Of a DNA stretch of 64,000 nt, positions 40,155-48,598 are shown piece after piece. The stretch is from assembly GCF_002750975.1 (NCBI RefSeq), contig NZ_PEJS01000001.1, positions 3,658,001 through 3,722,000 of the forward strand, in the 5' to 3' direction. The notes beneath the pieces were generated by a model. It searched no databases. It saw nothing but the letters and a program-made list of their open reading frames with translations, and had not been told where the DNA came from. This stretch comes from Stenotrophomonas indicatrix (GTDB taxonomy: Bacteria > Pseudomonadota > Gammaproteobacteria > Xanthomonadales > Xanthomonadaceae). The number at the start of each line of letters is the position of its first letter. The stretch's first letter is position 1. Made by a program: the position numbers and the translations under genes.

Positions 40155-41945
40155 ATGCGATTGCTGTCCCCGCTCGCCGCCGCCTGCCTGCTGGCCCTGG
40201 CTGCCGCGCCGGCCCAGGCCGAGGTCTTCATCAACGAACTGCACTACGACGACAGCACCGCTGCCGGTGACGTCGGCGAAGCCATCGAAGTGGTCGCCAC
40301 TGCCGGCGAGGACCTGTCCGGCTACCGCCTGTACCTCTACAACGGCAGCAACCCGTCGGCCGCCACGGTCTACGCCAACAACGCGGTGCCGGCCGGAACC
40401 GCGGCCAGCTGCGGCAGCGCCACCCTGGCGGTGGTCACCTACCTCAGCAACGGCCTGCAGAACGGTGCCAACGACGGCATCGCCCTGGTCGACGCCAGCG
40501 GCAAGGTGGTCCAGTTCCTCAGCTACGAGGGCGCGATCACCGCTTCCGGTGGCCCCGCCGCCGGCATGACCAGCCAGAACATTCCGGTTGCCGAAACCAA
40601 CAGCACCGCGGCGGGCACCTCGCTGCAGCTGACCGGCAGCGGCAGCCAGTACGCGCACTTCACCTGGGCCGAATCGGCCAGGCAGACCTTCGGCAGCTGC
40701 AACAACAACCAGACCTTCAGTGGCGGTGGCACCCCGGGCCCGAACACGCCGCCGTCGGTGTCCACCACCACGCCGGCACAGGGCAGCAGCACCTTCCCTG
40801 CCGCCGCCGACCTGGAAGTGGTATTCAGCGAAACGGTCAACCTCGCCAGCGGCGCCTTCGCACTGACCTGCGGCACTTCGGGCAGCGTGCCGCTGACCTG
40901 GCCGGCCAGCGGCAAGAGCGTGAAGCTGTCGACCAACACCGCGCTGGTCGCCGGTGAAGCCTGCCGCTTCGACATCCGTGCCGCACGCATCACCGATGCG
41001 CAGGGTGCCCGCCCCGCGACCGACAGCCGCATCGCCTTCACCGTGGCCACCACCACCGGCAATCCGGACCCGGGCAATCCCGGCGGACCGGCCGGTTACT
41101 ACTCGAAGGTCAACACCAGCAGCCCCAGCCAGCTGCGCTGCTCGCTGCACGCCACCATCAAGGGCCACACCGCGTATCCGTACAGTGGCTCGGGCACCAG
41201 CACCTGGACCATCCTGGAAATCGCCGACGAAGATCCGAACAACAGTGGCCGGATCCTTGATGCCTACCGCAACCACAGCTTCGCCAAGGTGACCGACCGT
41301 GCAGGCAGTGGCGGTGGACTGAAGTACAACCGCGAGCACACCTGGCCGAACTCGCTGGGCTTTGCCAGCACCACCGGTGACAAGGGCCTGCCGTACGCGC
41401 CCTACACCGATACCCACATGCTGTACCTGACCGACGCACAGTGGAATGCCGACCGCGGCAACAAGCCGTTCGGCAAGTGCGATGCCAACTGCGGCGAGCG
41501 TGCCACCGAAGCCAACAACGGCCACGGCGGTGGCAGCGGTGGTTACCCGGGCAATTCGAACTGGGTACGTACACCGGATGGCAATGCCGGTACCTTCGAG
41601 GTGTGGGGCCATCGCAAGGGCGACATGGCACGCGCGGTGATGTACATGGCCATCCGCTATGAAGGTGGCAAGGATGCGGCCACCGGCCAGTCCGAACCGG
41701 ACCTGGAACTGACCGACGACCGCAGCAAGATCGTCAAGACCAGCAGCTCGCCGGCCTACATGGGCCTGCTGTCGACCCTGATCGACTGGCACCTGTCCGA
41801 TCCGCCAGATGCCGCCGAGCAGGCGCGTAATGACGTGATCTACTCGTTCCAGGGCAACCGCAACCCCTTCATCGACCACCCCGAGTGGGCCACCCCGGGC
41901 CTGTTCACCTCGGCCAAGCCGGCCACCTGCCAGCTGGCCAACTGA
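40155..41945 (+). CDS. Secreted endonuclease I family protein
   Basis: A 596-residue protein with a signal peptide (MRLLSPLAAACLLALAAAPAQA). Residues ~22-180 resemble a lamin-tail-like adhesive domain (EVFINELHYDDSTAAGDVGEAIEVVATAG). Residues ~200-300 resemble a bacterial Ig-like domain (TTPAQGSSTFPAAADLEVVFSETVN). The catalytic part is Endonuclease_1 (~315-590), with the active-site block YNREHTWPNSLGF, DTHMLYLTD and GNRNPFIDHPEW. It should degrade extracellular DNA or RNA, for nutrient use or biofilm remodelling. The gene is transcribed divergently from groES, and no partner gene is visible. Confidence 0.92.
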   Translation: MRLLSPLAAACLLALAAAPAQAEVFINELHYDDSTAAGDVGEAIEVVATAGEDLSGYRLYLYNGSNPSAATVYANNAVPAGTAASCGSATLAVVTYLSNGLQNGANDGIALVDASGKVVQFLSYEGAITASGGPAAGMTSQNIPVAETNSTAAGTSLQLTGSGSQYAHFTWAESARQTFGSCNNNQTFSGGGTPGPNTPPSVSTTTPAQGSSTFPAAADLEVVFSETVNLASGAFALTCGTSGSVPLTWPASGKSVKLSTNTALVAGEACRFDIRAARITDAQGARPATDSRIAFTVATTTGNPDPGNPGGPAGYYSKVNTSSPSQLRCSLHATIKGHTAYPYSGSGTSTWTILEIADEDPNNSGRILDAYRNHSFAKVTDRAGSGGGLKYNREHTWPNSLGFASTTGDKGLPYAPYTDTHMLYLTDAQWNADRGNKPFGKCDANCGERATEANNGHGGGSGGYPGNSNWVRTPDGNAGTFEVWGHRKGDMARAVMYMAIRYEGGKDAATGQSEPDLELTDDRSKIVKTSSSPAYMGLLSTLIDWHLSDPPDAAEQARNDVIYSFQGNRNPFIDHPEWATPGLFTSAKPATCQLAN

Positions 41946-42013
41946 CCGCGCAACGCTGCGGTCCACTGCCGTCGCCGGGACCTGCCCCGGCGACGGCCCT
42001 ATACTCGACGGTC

Positions 42014-42352
42014 ATGTCGACCGTCGATCCCGTCCTGCTGCTGTTGACCACCTGCCCGGACCGGGCCAGTGCCGAGCGCATCGCGCATGCGCTGGTCGCC
42101 GAGCATCTGGCTGCCTGCGTGACCCGCCTGGACGGCGCTCAGTCGACCTACCGCTGGCAGGGTGAGGTCACCACCGACGCCGAGCTGCAGCTGCTGGTGA
42201 AGACCACCGCAAGCCGTGTCGATGAAGCCATCGCCCGGATCGTCGAACTGCATCCGTATGAACTCCCGGAGTGCATCGCGGTCGAAACCCGGGCCGGCCT
42301 GCCGGCGTATCTGGACTGGATCCGGGCACAGACCCGGGAGGACACTGATTGA
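42014..42352 (+). CDS. cutA: Divalent-cation tolerance protein CutA
   Basis: A 112-residue trimeric protein. It shows the family sequence LLTTCPDRASAERIAHALVAEHLAACVTRL, the copper-site region TYRWQGEVTTDAELQLLVKTTA, and ELHPYELPECIAVE. Originally linked to copper tolerance in E. coli; the true role is uncertain. Its TGA stop overlaps the dsbD start, so it is translationally coupled to the thiol-disulfide genes that follow. Confidence 0.95.
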   Translation: MSTVDPVLLLLTTCPDRASAERIAHALVAEHLAACVTRLDGAQSTYRWQGEVTTDAELQLLVKTTASRVDEAIARIVELHPYELPECIAVETRAGLPAYLDWIRAQTREDTD

Positions 42353-44739
42353 AGACTCTGTTTGCGCGTGGCGCCGCCTTGTGCGCTCTGTTGTGGCTTT
42401 CATTGCCGGCCTTCGCGCTGGATGAGAAGGATCTGCTGCCGGTGGACCAGGCGTTCGCGCTGACCGCCAGCGCGCCCGAGCGTGGCCAGATCCAACTGCA
42501 GTTCAAGATCGCCCCGGGCTACTACCTGTATCGCCACCGCACCACGGTGAAGGCCGATCCGGCGTTCAACGCCGCTGCGCTGCAGATGCCCGCAGGCAAG
42601 AAGCACCACGACGATTTCTTCGGTGAGGTGGAGACCTACCGCGAGCGCCTGCAGGCCACCCTGCCCGGCGCGCCCACCGATGCCGCCGGCACCATCAGCC
42701 TGGAAGTGCGTTACCAGGGCTGCGCCGATGCTGGTGTGTGCTACCCGCCGCAGAAGCGCGTGGTGCAGGTGACCCTGCCCGGTGCAGGCGGTGCGGCGGC
42801 CACGCTGCCGACCGCACGCGCCACCGGCGCCAGTGCATTCAACAACCCGCTGGCCGGCGCCGGCAGTGGCGGTGGCCTGCGACTGCCGGGCACCAGCAAC
42901 AGCCAGGCACTGCCGCTGCCGTCGGATCAGGCATTCGGCTTCGATGCCATCGCCAGCGATGGCAACACCCTGCTGCTGCGCTTCAGCCCGGCACCGGGCT
43001 ATTACCTGTATCGCGACCGCACCTCGCTGAAGCTGGAAGGCAGCGCCGGGGTACTGGCCGACAAGCCGCGCTGGCCGGCGGCGCAGTCGCACCGCGACGA
43101 GCACTTCGGTGATGTGGCGGTCTATTTCAACCAGGTGGAAGTGCCGGTGCCGCTGCGCCGCAGCCGCGCCGAGGCGGTCGACAGCACGCTGGTGGTGACC
43201 TTCCAGGGTTGCCAGACCGATGGCATCTGCTACCCGCCGATGACCCGCCGGGTGAAGTTGTCGATCCCCGCCGGCAAGGCCAACGCCACCAGTGATGCAC
43301 CTGCCGCACGCGACGAAGTGATTCGTTCGCTGCCGGCTTCGGCCACTGCCGGCACCCGCGAGGGCGCCAACGGCACACCGCTGCGCCTGCTTCCGACCGT
43401 GCCCAACGACGCACCGGCCGCCACGGGTGGTGCCGACGCCAGCAACGGCTCGCGCGATGCCTTCGCCGCCGACGCGCAGCAGGACAATGCGCTGCGTACC
43501 AAGGCTCCGAGCCGCGTACCGAAAACCGACAGCTCGCTGCTGTGGGTACTGCTGCTGGCACTGGGCGGTGGCCTGGTGCTGAATCTGATGCCCTGCGTGC
43601 TGCCGATCCTGTCGCTGAAAGTGCTGAGCCTGGCGCAGAGCGGTGAAAGCGCCGAGCGCGCCCGCAGCCATGCCATGTGGTACACGCTGGGCGTGCTGGT
43701 CGCCTTCGCGGTGATCGGCGCGCTGATGGTCGGCCTGCGCATGCTCGGCAATGCGGTCGGCATCGGTTTCCAGCTGCAGCATCCCGGCGTGGTCGCGGCG
43801 TTGGCCTACATCATGTTCGCGGTGGGCCTGAGCCTGTCCGGCGTGTTCACCATGGGCGGCGGCATCGGCAACTTCGGCCAGTCGCTGGCGCGACGCAGTG
43901 GCCCGGCCGGCGATTTCTTCACCGGCGTGCTGGCCTGCGTGGTCGGCAGTGCCTGCGTGGGGCCGTTCTTCGGCCCGGCGGTGGCCTATGCCTTCGTTGC
44001 ACCGCCGGTAGCGGCGATGCTGGTGTTCCTGTTCCTCGGTCTGGGCCTGGCCCTGCCGTTCCTGCTGATCGGCTTCGTGCCGGCGCTGGCCCGTCGCCTG
44101 CCCAAGCCGGGCCAGTGGATGGAAACCCTCAAGCACGTGCTGGCCTTCCCGATGTATGCCGCCGCGTTGTGGCTGCTTTGGGTGCTCGGCAAGCAGCGCG
44201 GCGTGGATGGCATGGCGCTGGCGCTGGGTGGCCTGCTGCTGCTCACCGGCGGCCTGTGGCTGTTCGAGCGCAGCCGCTGGCGCAGCCAGCGCGCGGCCGG
44301 GCTGCTGGGCGTGCTGCTGGTGATCGCCGCGCTGGTGCCGGTGTGGGGTGTGACCCAGCTGGCACCGCCGTCACGTGCCGCGCAGGCGAGCAGCGAGAAC
44401 GTGGTGGATTATTCGCCGCAGATGCTGGACCGCCTGCGCGCCGACAACCGCGTGGTGTTCGTCAACATGACCGCCGACTGGTGCGTGAGCTGCAAGGCCA
44501 ACGAGCGCGCGGTGCTGTCGCGCCCGGAGTTCAAGGAACTGCTCAAGCGCACCAACGCGGTGTACATGCGCGGCGACTACACCAATGTGGACCCGCAGAT
44601 CACCGCGTTCCTGGATGAGCACAAGGCCGTGGGCGTGCCGCTGTACGTGGTGTACGGCCCCGGCGCCCCGCCGACGGTGCTGCCGACCCTGCTGACGCAG
44701 GCGCTGGTGGAAGAAGCACTACTGCGCACCGCGCGATGA
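42349..44739 (+). CDS. dsbD: Thiol:disulfide interchange protein DsbD with a duplicated N-terminal domain
   Basis: Transfers reducing power from cytoplasmic thioredoxin to periplasmic partners. The 796-residue protein starts with a TTG overlapping the cutA stop. A signal peptide is followed by two tandem DsbD-alpha domains. Each has its cysteine pair: Cys125/Cys131 in YQGCADAGVCYPP and Cys288/Cys294 in FQGCQTDGICYPP. E. coli DsbD has only one. Then come eight membrane helices with the redox Cys416 (LNLMPCVLPILSLK) and LACVVGSACVGPFFGPA, and a C-terminal thioredoxin domain with Cys712/Cys715 (ADWCVSCKANE). Overlaps tlpA by 4 bases. Confidence 0.95.
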   Translation: MKTLFARGAALCALLWLSLPAFALDEKDLLPVDQAFALTASAPERGQIQLQFKIAPGYYLYRHRTTVKADPAFNAAALQMPAGKKHHDDFFGEVETYRERLQATLPGAPTDAAGTISLEVRYQGCADAGVCYPPQKRVVQVTLPGAGGAAATLPTARATGASAFNNPLAGAGSGGGLRLPGTSNSQALPLPSDQAFGFDAIASDGNTLLLRFSPAPGYYLYRDRTSLKLEGSAGVLADKPRWPAAQSHRDEHFGDVAVYFNQVEVPVPLRRSRAEAVDSTLVVTFQGCQTDGICYPPMTRRVKLSIPAGKANATSDAPAARDEVIRSLPASATAGTREGANGTPLRLLPTVPNDAPAATGGADASNGSRDAFAADAQQDNALRTKAPSRVPKTDSSLLWVLLLALGGGLVLNLMPCVLPILSLKVLSLAQSGESAERARSHAMWYTLGVLVAFAVIGALMVGLRMLGNAVGIGFQLQHPGVVAALAYIMFAVGLSLSGVFTMGGGIGNFGQSLARRSGPAGDFFTGVLACVVGSACVGPFFGPAVAYAFVAPPVAAMLVFLFLGLGLALPFLLIGFVPALARRLPKPGQWMETLKHVLAFPMYAAALWLLWVLGKQRGVDGMALALGGLLLLTGGLWLFERSRWRSQRAAGLLGVLLVIAALVPVWGVTQLAPPSRAAQASSENVVDYSPQMLDRLRADNRVVFVNMTADWCVSCKANERAVLSRPEFKELLKRTNAVYMRGDYTNVDPQITAFLDEHKAVGVPLYVVYGPGAPPTVLPTLLTQALVEEALLRTAR

Positions 44740-45296
44740 AGTGGCAACGGCCAGCGCTGCTGTGGACAGCAGTGCTGGCTGCCGGTCTTGGCCTATGGGC
44801 CGGCAACCGGCTGGCGCCGGAGCCGGCGACGGAAACTGCAGCGCCTGTTGCGGTATCGCCGCCGGCGCTGCCGATGCTGCGGCCCGGTGATCCGCTGCCG
44901 GCGCTGGTGCTTGCCGATGCTGAAGGTCACGCGCTGGATATCCGCGAACGCTTCAAGGGCCGGCCATTGCTGGTCAATGTGTGGGCCAGCTGGTGCGGCC
45001 CCTGCGTGGAAGAGATGCCCGAACTGGCCCGCTTTGCCGAGGGCCAGGGCGCACACGGCGTGCAGGTGTTGGGCCTGGCACTGGATACGCCGGACGGCGT
45101 GCGTGATTTCCTGCAGCGAGTGCCGGTGGACTATCCCATCGTGCTCGATACCCCCGGCCCACGCGATGCCAGCGTGCAGTTGGGCAACGCGCGGGGTCTG
45201 CTGCCCTACAGCGTGTTGTTCGACGCACAGGGACGGATGGTGAAGGCCAAGCTCGGACCGTTCGCGCACGGCGAAATCGAAGGCTGGGCGAAGTAG
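44736..45296 (+). CDS. TlpA/ResA-like membrane-anchored thioredoxin
   Basis: A 186-residue protein with an uncleaved N-terminal anchor (ALLWTAVLAAGLGLWAGN) and a periplasmic thioredoxin fold. The active site WASWCGPCVEEMPEL has Cys87 and Cys90. Such proteins use electrons from DsbD to reduce specific periplasmic disulfides, for example in cytochrome c assembly; the target is not known. It overlaps dsbD by 4 bases (ATGA). The TAG stop is bases 2-4 of a SMAG-type GTAG end. Confidence 0.92.
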   Translation: MKWQRPALLWTAVLAAGLGLWAGNRLAPEPATETAAPVAVSPPALPMLRPGDPLPALVLADAEGHALDIRERFKGRPLLVNVWASWCGPCVEEMPELARFAEGQGAHGVQVLGLALDTPDGVRDFLQRVPVDYPIVLDTPGPRDASVQLGNARGLLPYSVLFDAQGRMVKAKLGPFAHGEIEGWAK

Positions 45297-45885
45297 GTCG
45301 GCAGGGCTGCGCCCTGCACCTGCAGATGCTTTCAAGCAACAGCAACAGCAACCGCTACAGCTACAGCGGGCTTCCGTGGGATGGCGGGGCGGTGTCGGAC
45401 TGCGGGGACGCCGCAAGTACGTCCTTGTAGGCTTGGCCGCGGCATCCATGCCGCGGACACCCCGCACTCCGACACCGCCCCACCTCTGACAGTTTCCCGC
45501 GATCTGGTAGGTCCACGCCATGCGTGGATGACTCCATCGAATTCGAGTATTTCGACAATTGATCGAAAAGCATCCACGCGTGGCGTGGATCTACATCTAC
45601 CTGTCGACCAAGGTCGACACCCACCAAGAGCAGGCCATGCCTTCCCGACAGATCGCGGAAAACTGTCGAAGGCGGGGTGGGTCCGGTTGCGGGGGTGTCC
45701 GCGGCATGGATGCCGCGGCCAAGCCCCCATGGATGGGTTTACGGCGTCCCCCGCAACCGGACCCACCCCGCCTACCCTCAGGAAACCAGCTTCGGCTGTT
45801 GCTGTTGCTGTTGAGGTTGCTGTTGAGGTTGCCGGCCAGCGGCCGGCACTACGGCGGGTGCAGGGCGCAGCCCTGCCGGCAAACC
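45293..45885. repeat. Nested mirror-symmetric repeat mosaic (~590 bp)
   Basis: Elements on the left recur in inverted order on the right: GCAGGGCTGCGCCCTGCAC (45301-45319) with its complement at 45858-45880; CAACAG repeats (45338-45352) with CTGTTG repeats (45796-45820); a ~96-bp hairpin at 45386-45481 with a related one at 45671-45772; ACAGTTTCCCGCGATC (45490-45505) with GATCGCGGAAAACTGT (45652-45667); and in the centre a forward SMAG (45507-45530) and an inverted SMAG (45571-45592). The two large hairpins share the loop word GGCTTGGCCGCGGCATCC, while their stems differ but stay paired. No gene is visible in 45297-45986. Confidence 0.85.
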
Positions 45886-45918
45886 CTCCTTGACCGCAGC
45901 GGCCCGCGCCCCGGAGAA

Positions 45919-45940
45919 TTACGAGATTAATTCTCATTTG
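45919..45940. promoter_or_regulatory. Probable Fur box
   Basis: The stretch GAGATTAATTCTCATTTG (45923-45940) preceded by GAGAATTAC is nearly palindromic and close to the Fur consensus used in xanthomonads, with GAGAAT/ATTCTC halves. It lies 47 bases before the ferric-reductase-like gene, which fits iron regulation. Confidence 0.65.
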
Positions 45941-45986
45941 CTGTTGCGCAGGATGCGGGCGGCAGCCTCGACGGCCCTCGATCCCG

Positions 45987-48512
45987 ATGTTCAAGAACGT
46001 CCTCTTCCAACTGCACTGGCTGCTGGGCATCAGCGCGGGTGCCATCCTGGCCGTGATGGGCCTGAGCGGTGCAGTCCTGTCGTTCGAGGATGAACTGCTG
46101 CGCGCGGCCAATCCCGGCTTCGCCGAGATCGCCGAGCACCATGCCGACAACCAGCAGCCGCTCGCCCTGAGCGAGCTGGTGCCGTTGCTGCAGGCAGGCA
46201 GCGAGCGGCCGCTGCAGCGCCTGCGGGTGGATGCCAGCGGCCAGCGGCCATCGGTGGCACGCTTTGCCGGCGGCAAGGACCACTGGGTCTATTTCGATCC
46301 CTACAGCGGCGAGCGCTTCAGCGCGCTGCGTGGACAGGCCTTCTTCGATTTCGTCGAGGACCTGCACCGCCACATGGTCGCCGGTGAACGCGGCTCGTGG
46401 ATCACCGGCAGCTGTGCGATCGCGCTGTTGTTCTTCACCCTGTCCGGGCTGTACCTGCGCTGGCCACGCCGCTGGTGGCACTGGCGCAGCTGGCTGGCGG
46501 TGGAATGGGCGCGCAAGGGCCGAGGCTTCCTGTGGAGCCTGCATTCGGTGATCGGCACCTGGGTGCTGCTGATCTACCTGATGAGCGCACTGACCGGGTT
46601 GTGGTGGTCGTTCGACTGGTATCGCAACGGGCTGACCCAGCTGCTGGGTGTCGCGCCCCCCGCCAAGCACAAGGTCGCCACGGATCTGCCTCTGGATCTG
46701 CACAAGGTCGAGGCCACGCTGTATGCACTGCCCGGCGTGCGCCAGGGCTTCATCGACCTGCGCCTGCCGGAGAAGCCCGGTCAAGCGCTCAACGTTCGGG
46801 TGATGTCGGCAGATCCCGCACAACGGGGCGGCCATCACGACCGCGCGCATGACCTGCTGCAGCTCGACCCGGCCACCGGCGTGGTCCTCGACGCGCGCCC
46901 CTATGCGCGCCAGGGTGCCGGCGGCCAGCTCACCACCAGCATGTTCGCCCTGCACTCGGGCAGCTTCTTCGGCATGCCCGGGCGCATCGTGGTGATGCTC
47001 AGCAGCCTGGGCATGTGCTTGTTCTTCGTTACCGGCTGGCTGTTGTACCTGGACCGCCGCCGCAGCCAGCGTGCCGCCCGCGCGCTGCGGCAGACCGTGC
47101 CGGCAGCAACACCCCATGCCGCGGGCACGCCGTGGCTGGTGGTCCATGCCAGCCAGAGCGGCCTGGCCGAGCAGTTGGCCTGGCGTGCGGCGGCACAGCT
47201 GCAGGCCGCCGGCCACGGAGTGCAGGTACTGCCGCTTGCGCGCGTAGCTGCCACGCAGCTGCAGGCCTCCACGCAAGCACTGTTCGTGCTCAGCACCTTC
47301 GGTGATGGCGAACCACCGGACAACGCACGGCGCAGCGCGCGCCAGTTGCTGGCACAGCTTCCGGACCTTTCCGGGCTGCGTTACGGCATGCTCGCGCTGG
47401 GTGATCACCAGTACGCGCAGTTTTGCGGGTTCGGCGTGCAGATCGACGACTGGTTGACGCGCTCGGGCGCGCAACCCTTGTTCGCCCGCATCGACGTCGA
47501 TGCTGCTTCGGTGGGGGCGCTGCGCCAGTGGCAGCTGCAGCTGACCGCACTGACTGGCATCGGCACCGACGACAGCGTGTTGCCGGCCGCCACAGTGATG
47601 CACGGCTGGCGCCTGCTCGGCCGCACCCTGCTCAACGCTGGCAGCGTCGGCGGCCAGATCTGGAAGATCCGCCTGGCACCGCCGGCCGATGTCGATTGGC
47701 AGGCCGGCGACATCCTGCACATCGCGCCCCGCCACGACGCGATGCATGCCAGCGCGGTACTGCGCGCGCATGGCCTGGATCCCCAGCAGCCACAGCTGAT
47801 CGATGGCGCTGCGAAGACCCTGCTGGAACTGGCCAGCGAACGCGTGCTGCCCGAACCCGGCCGTGCGTTGCAGGTGCAGGATGCAGGCCTGTGGTTGTCG
47901 GGCCTGCCGTCACTGCCTGGGCGTGAGTACTCGATCGCCTCATGCGCCGCCGATGGCGAAGTGGAGCTGGTGGTGCGGTTGGTCCACGACGCAGCAGGCC
48001 GCGCAGGACTGGGCTCGGGCTGGCTGGCCCTGCATGCGCCGCTGGACGGTGCGATAGCGGCCCGCGTGCATCGCAACCCGGGCTTCCATCGGCAGCCGGG
48101 CGCCCCGATGCTGCTGATCGGCAACGGCACGGGCATCGCCGGCCTGCGCAGCCTGCTGCGCGAAGCCGCGCACCAGGGCGAGCACGGTCACTGGCTGCTG
48201 TTCGGCGAGCGTCAGCGCGCGCACGATTTCCTGTTCGCCGACGAGATCATCCAGTGGCAGGCTGACGGGCATCTGCTGCGCTTGGATCAGGCCTATTCGC
48301 GTGATGTGGACGATGGCAGCTACGTACAGCATCGATTGCGCGCTGCGACAGATGAACTGCAGGCGTGGTTGGCACGAGGTGCAGTGATCCATGTGTGTGG
48401 ATCGCTGCACGGCATGGCCGAAGGCGTGGACCAGGTGCTGCGCGAGGCACTGGGCGATGAAAGGGTGGAACTGCTGCTGGAGAACGGGCGCTACCGGCGC
48501 GACGTGTATTGA
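45987..48512 (+). CDS. PepSY-flavodoxin-reductase fusion (siderophore/ferric reductase type)
   Basis: An 841-residue membrane protein. Residues 1-375 are a PepSY_TM module with four helices and conserved His (DLHRHMVAGERGSW, FLWSLHSVIGTWVLLIYL, MFALHSGSFFGMPGRIVV) likely to bind haem. Residues ~385-520 are a flavodoxin-like domain (LVVHASQSGLAEQLAWRAA, VLSTFGDGEPPDNA, LALGDHQYAQFCGFG). The rest is a sulfite-reductase-type FAD/NAD reductase (GREYSIAS, LIGNGTGIAGLRSLL, HVCGSLHGMAEGVD). It probably passes electrons from NADPH to periplasmic ferric siderophores. A Fur-box-like site lies upstream. No siderophore gene is adjacent. Confidence 0.93.
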   Translation: MFKNVLFQLHWLLGISAGAILAVMGLSGAVLSFEDELLRAANPGFAEIAEHHADNQQPLALSELVPLLQAGSERPLQRLRVDASGQRPSVARFAGGKDHWVYFDPYSGERFSALRGQAFFDFVEDLHRHMVAGERGSWITGSCAIALLFFTLSGLYLRWPRRWWHWRSWLAVEWARKGRGFLWSLHSVIGTWVLLIYLMSALTGLWWSFDWYRNGLTQLLGVAPPAKHKVATDLPLDLHKVEATLYALPGVRQGFIDLRLPEKPGQALNVRVMSADPAQRGGHHDRAHDLLQLDPATGVVLDARPYARQGAGGQLTTSMFALHSGSFFGMPGRIVVMLSSLGMCLFFVTGWLLYLDRRRSQRAARALRQTVPAATPHAAGTPWLVVHASQSGLAEQLAWRAAAQLQAAGHGVQVLPLARVAATQLQASTQALFVLSTFGDGEPPDNARRSARQLLAQLPDLSGLRYGMLALGDHQYAQFCGFGVQIDDWLTRSGAQPLFARIDVDAASVGALRQWQLQLTALTGIGTDDSVLPAATVMHGWRLLGRTLLNAGSVGGQIWKIRLAPPADVDWQAGDILHIAPRHDAMHASAVLRAHGLDPQQPQLIDGAAKTLLELASERVLPEPGRALQVQDAGLWLSGLPSLPGREYSIASCAADGEVELVVRLVHDAAGRAGLGSGWLALHAPLDGAIAARVHRNPGFHRQPGAPMLLIGNGTGIAGLRSLLREAAHQGEHGHWLLFGERQRAHDFLFADEIIQWQADGHLLRLDQAYSRDVDDGSYVQHRLRAATDELQAWLARGAVIHVCGSLHGMAEGVDQVLREALGDERVELLLENGRYRRDVY

Positions 48513-48519
48513 ATCCGTT

Positions 48520-48583
48520 CGCCGGGCATGGCCCGGCGCTACCCGTCATGGGATTCAACGGTAGCGCCGGGCCATGCCTGGCG
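48520..48583. repeat. Head-to-head SMAG pair
   Basis: CGCCGGGC-ATG-GCCCGGCG with CTAC (48520-48542), then GTAGCGCCGGG-CCAT-GCCTGGCG (48561-48583). The pair lies between two convergent genes and could end both transcripts. Confidence 0.85.
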
Positions 48584-48598
48584 AAGGCGATCAGGCCA

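Noticed and set aside
40116..41966. 616-codon open frame opposite the secreted endonuclease
   Set aside because: Glycine/Val/Ala-rich shadow without motifs; the plus-strand endonuclease has a full active site.
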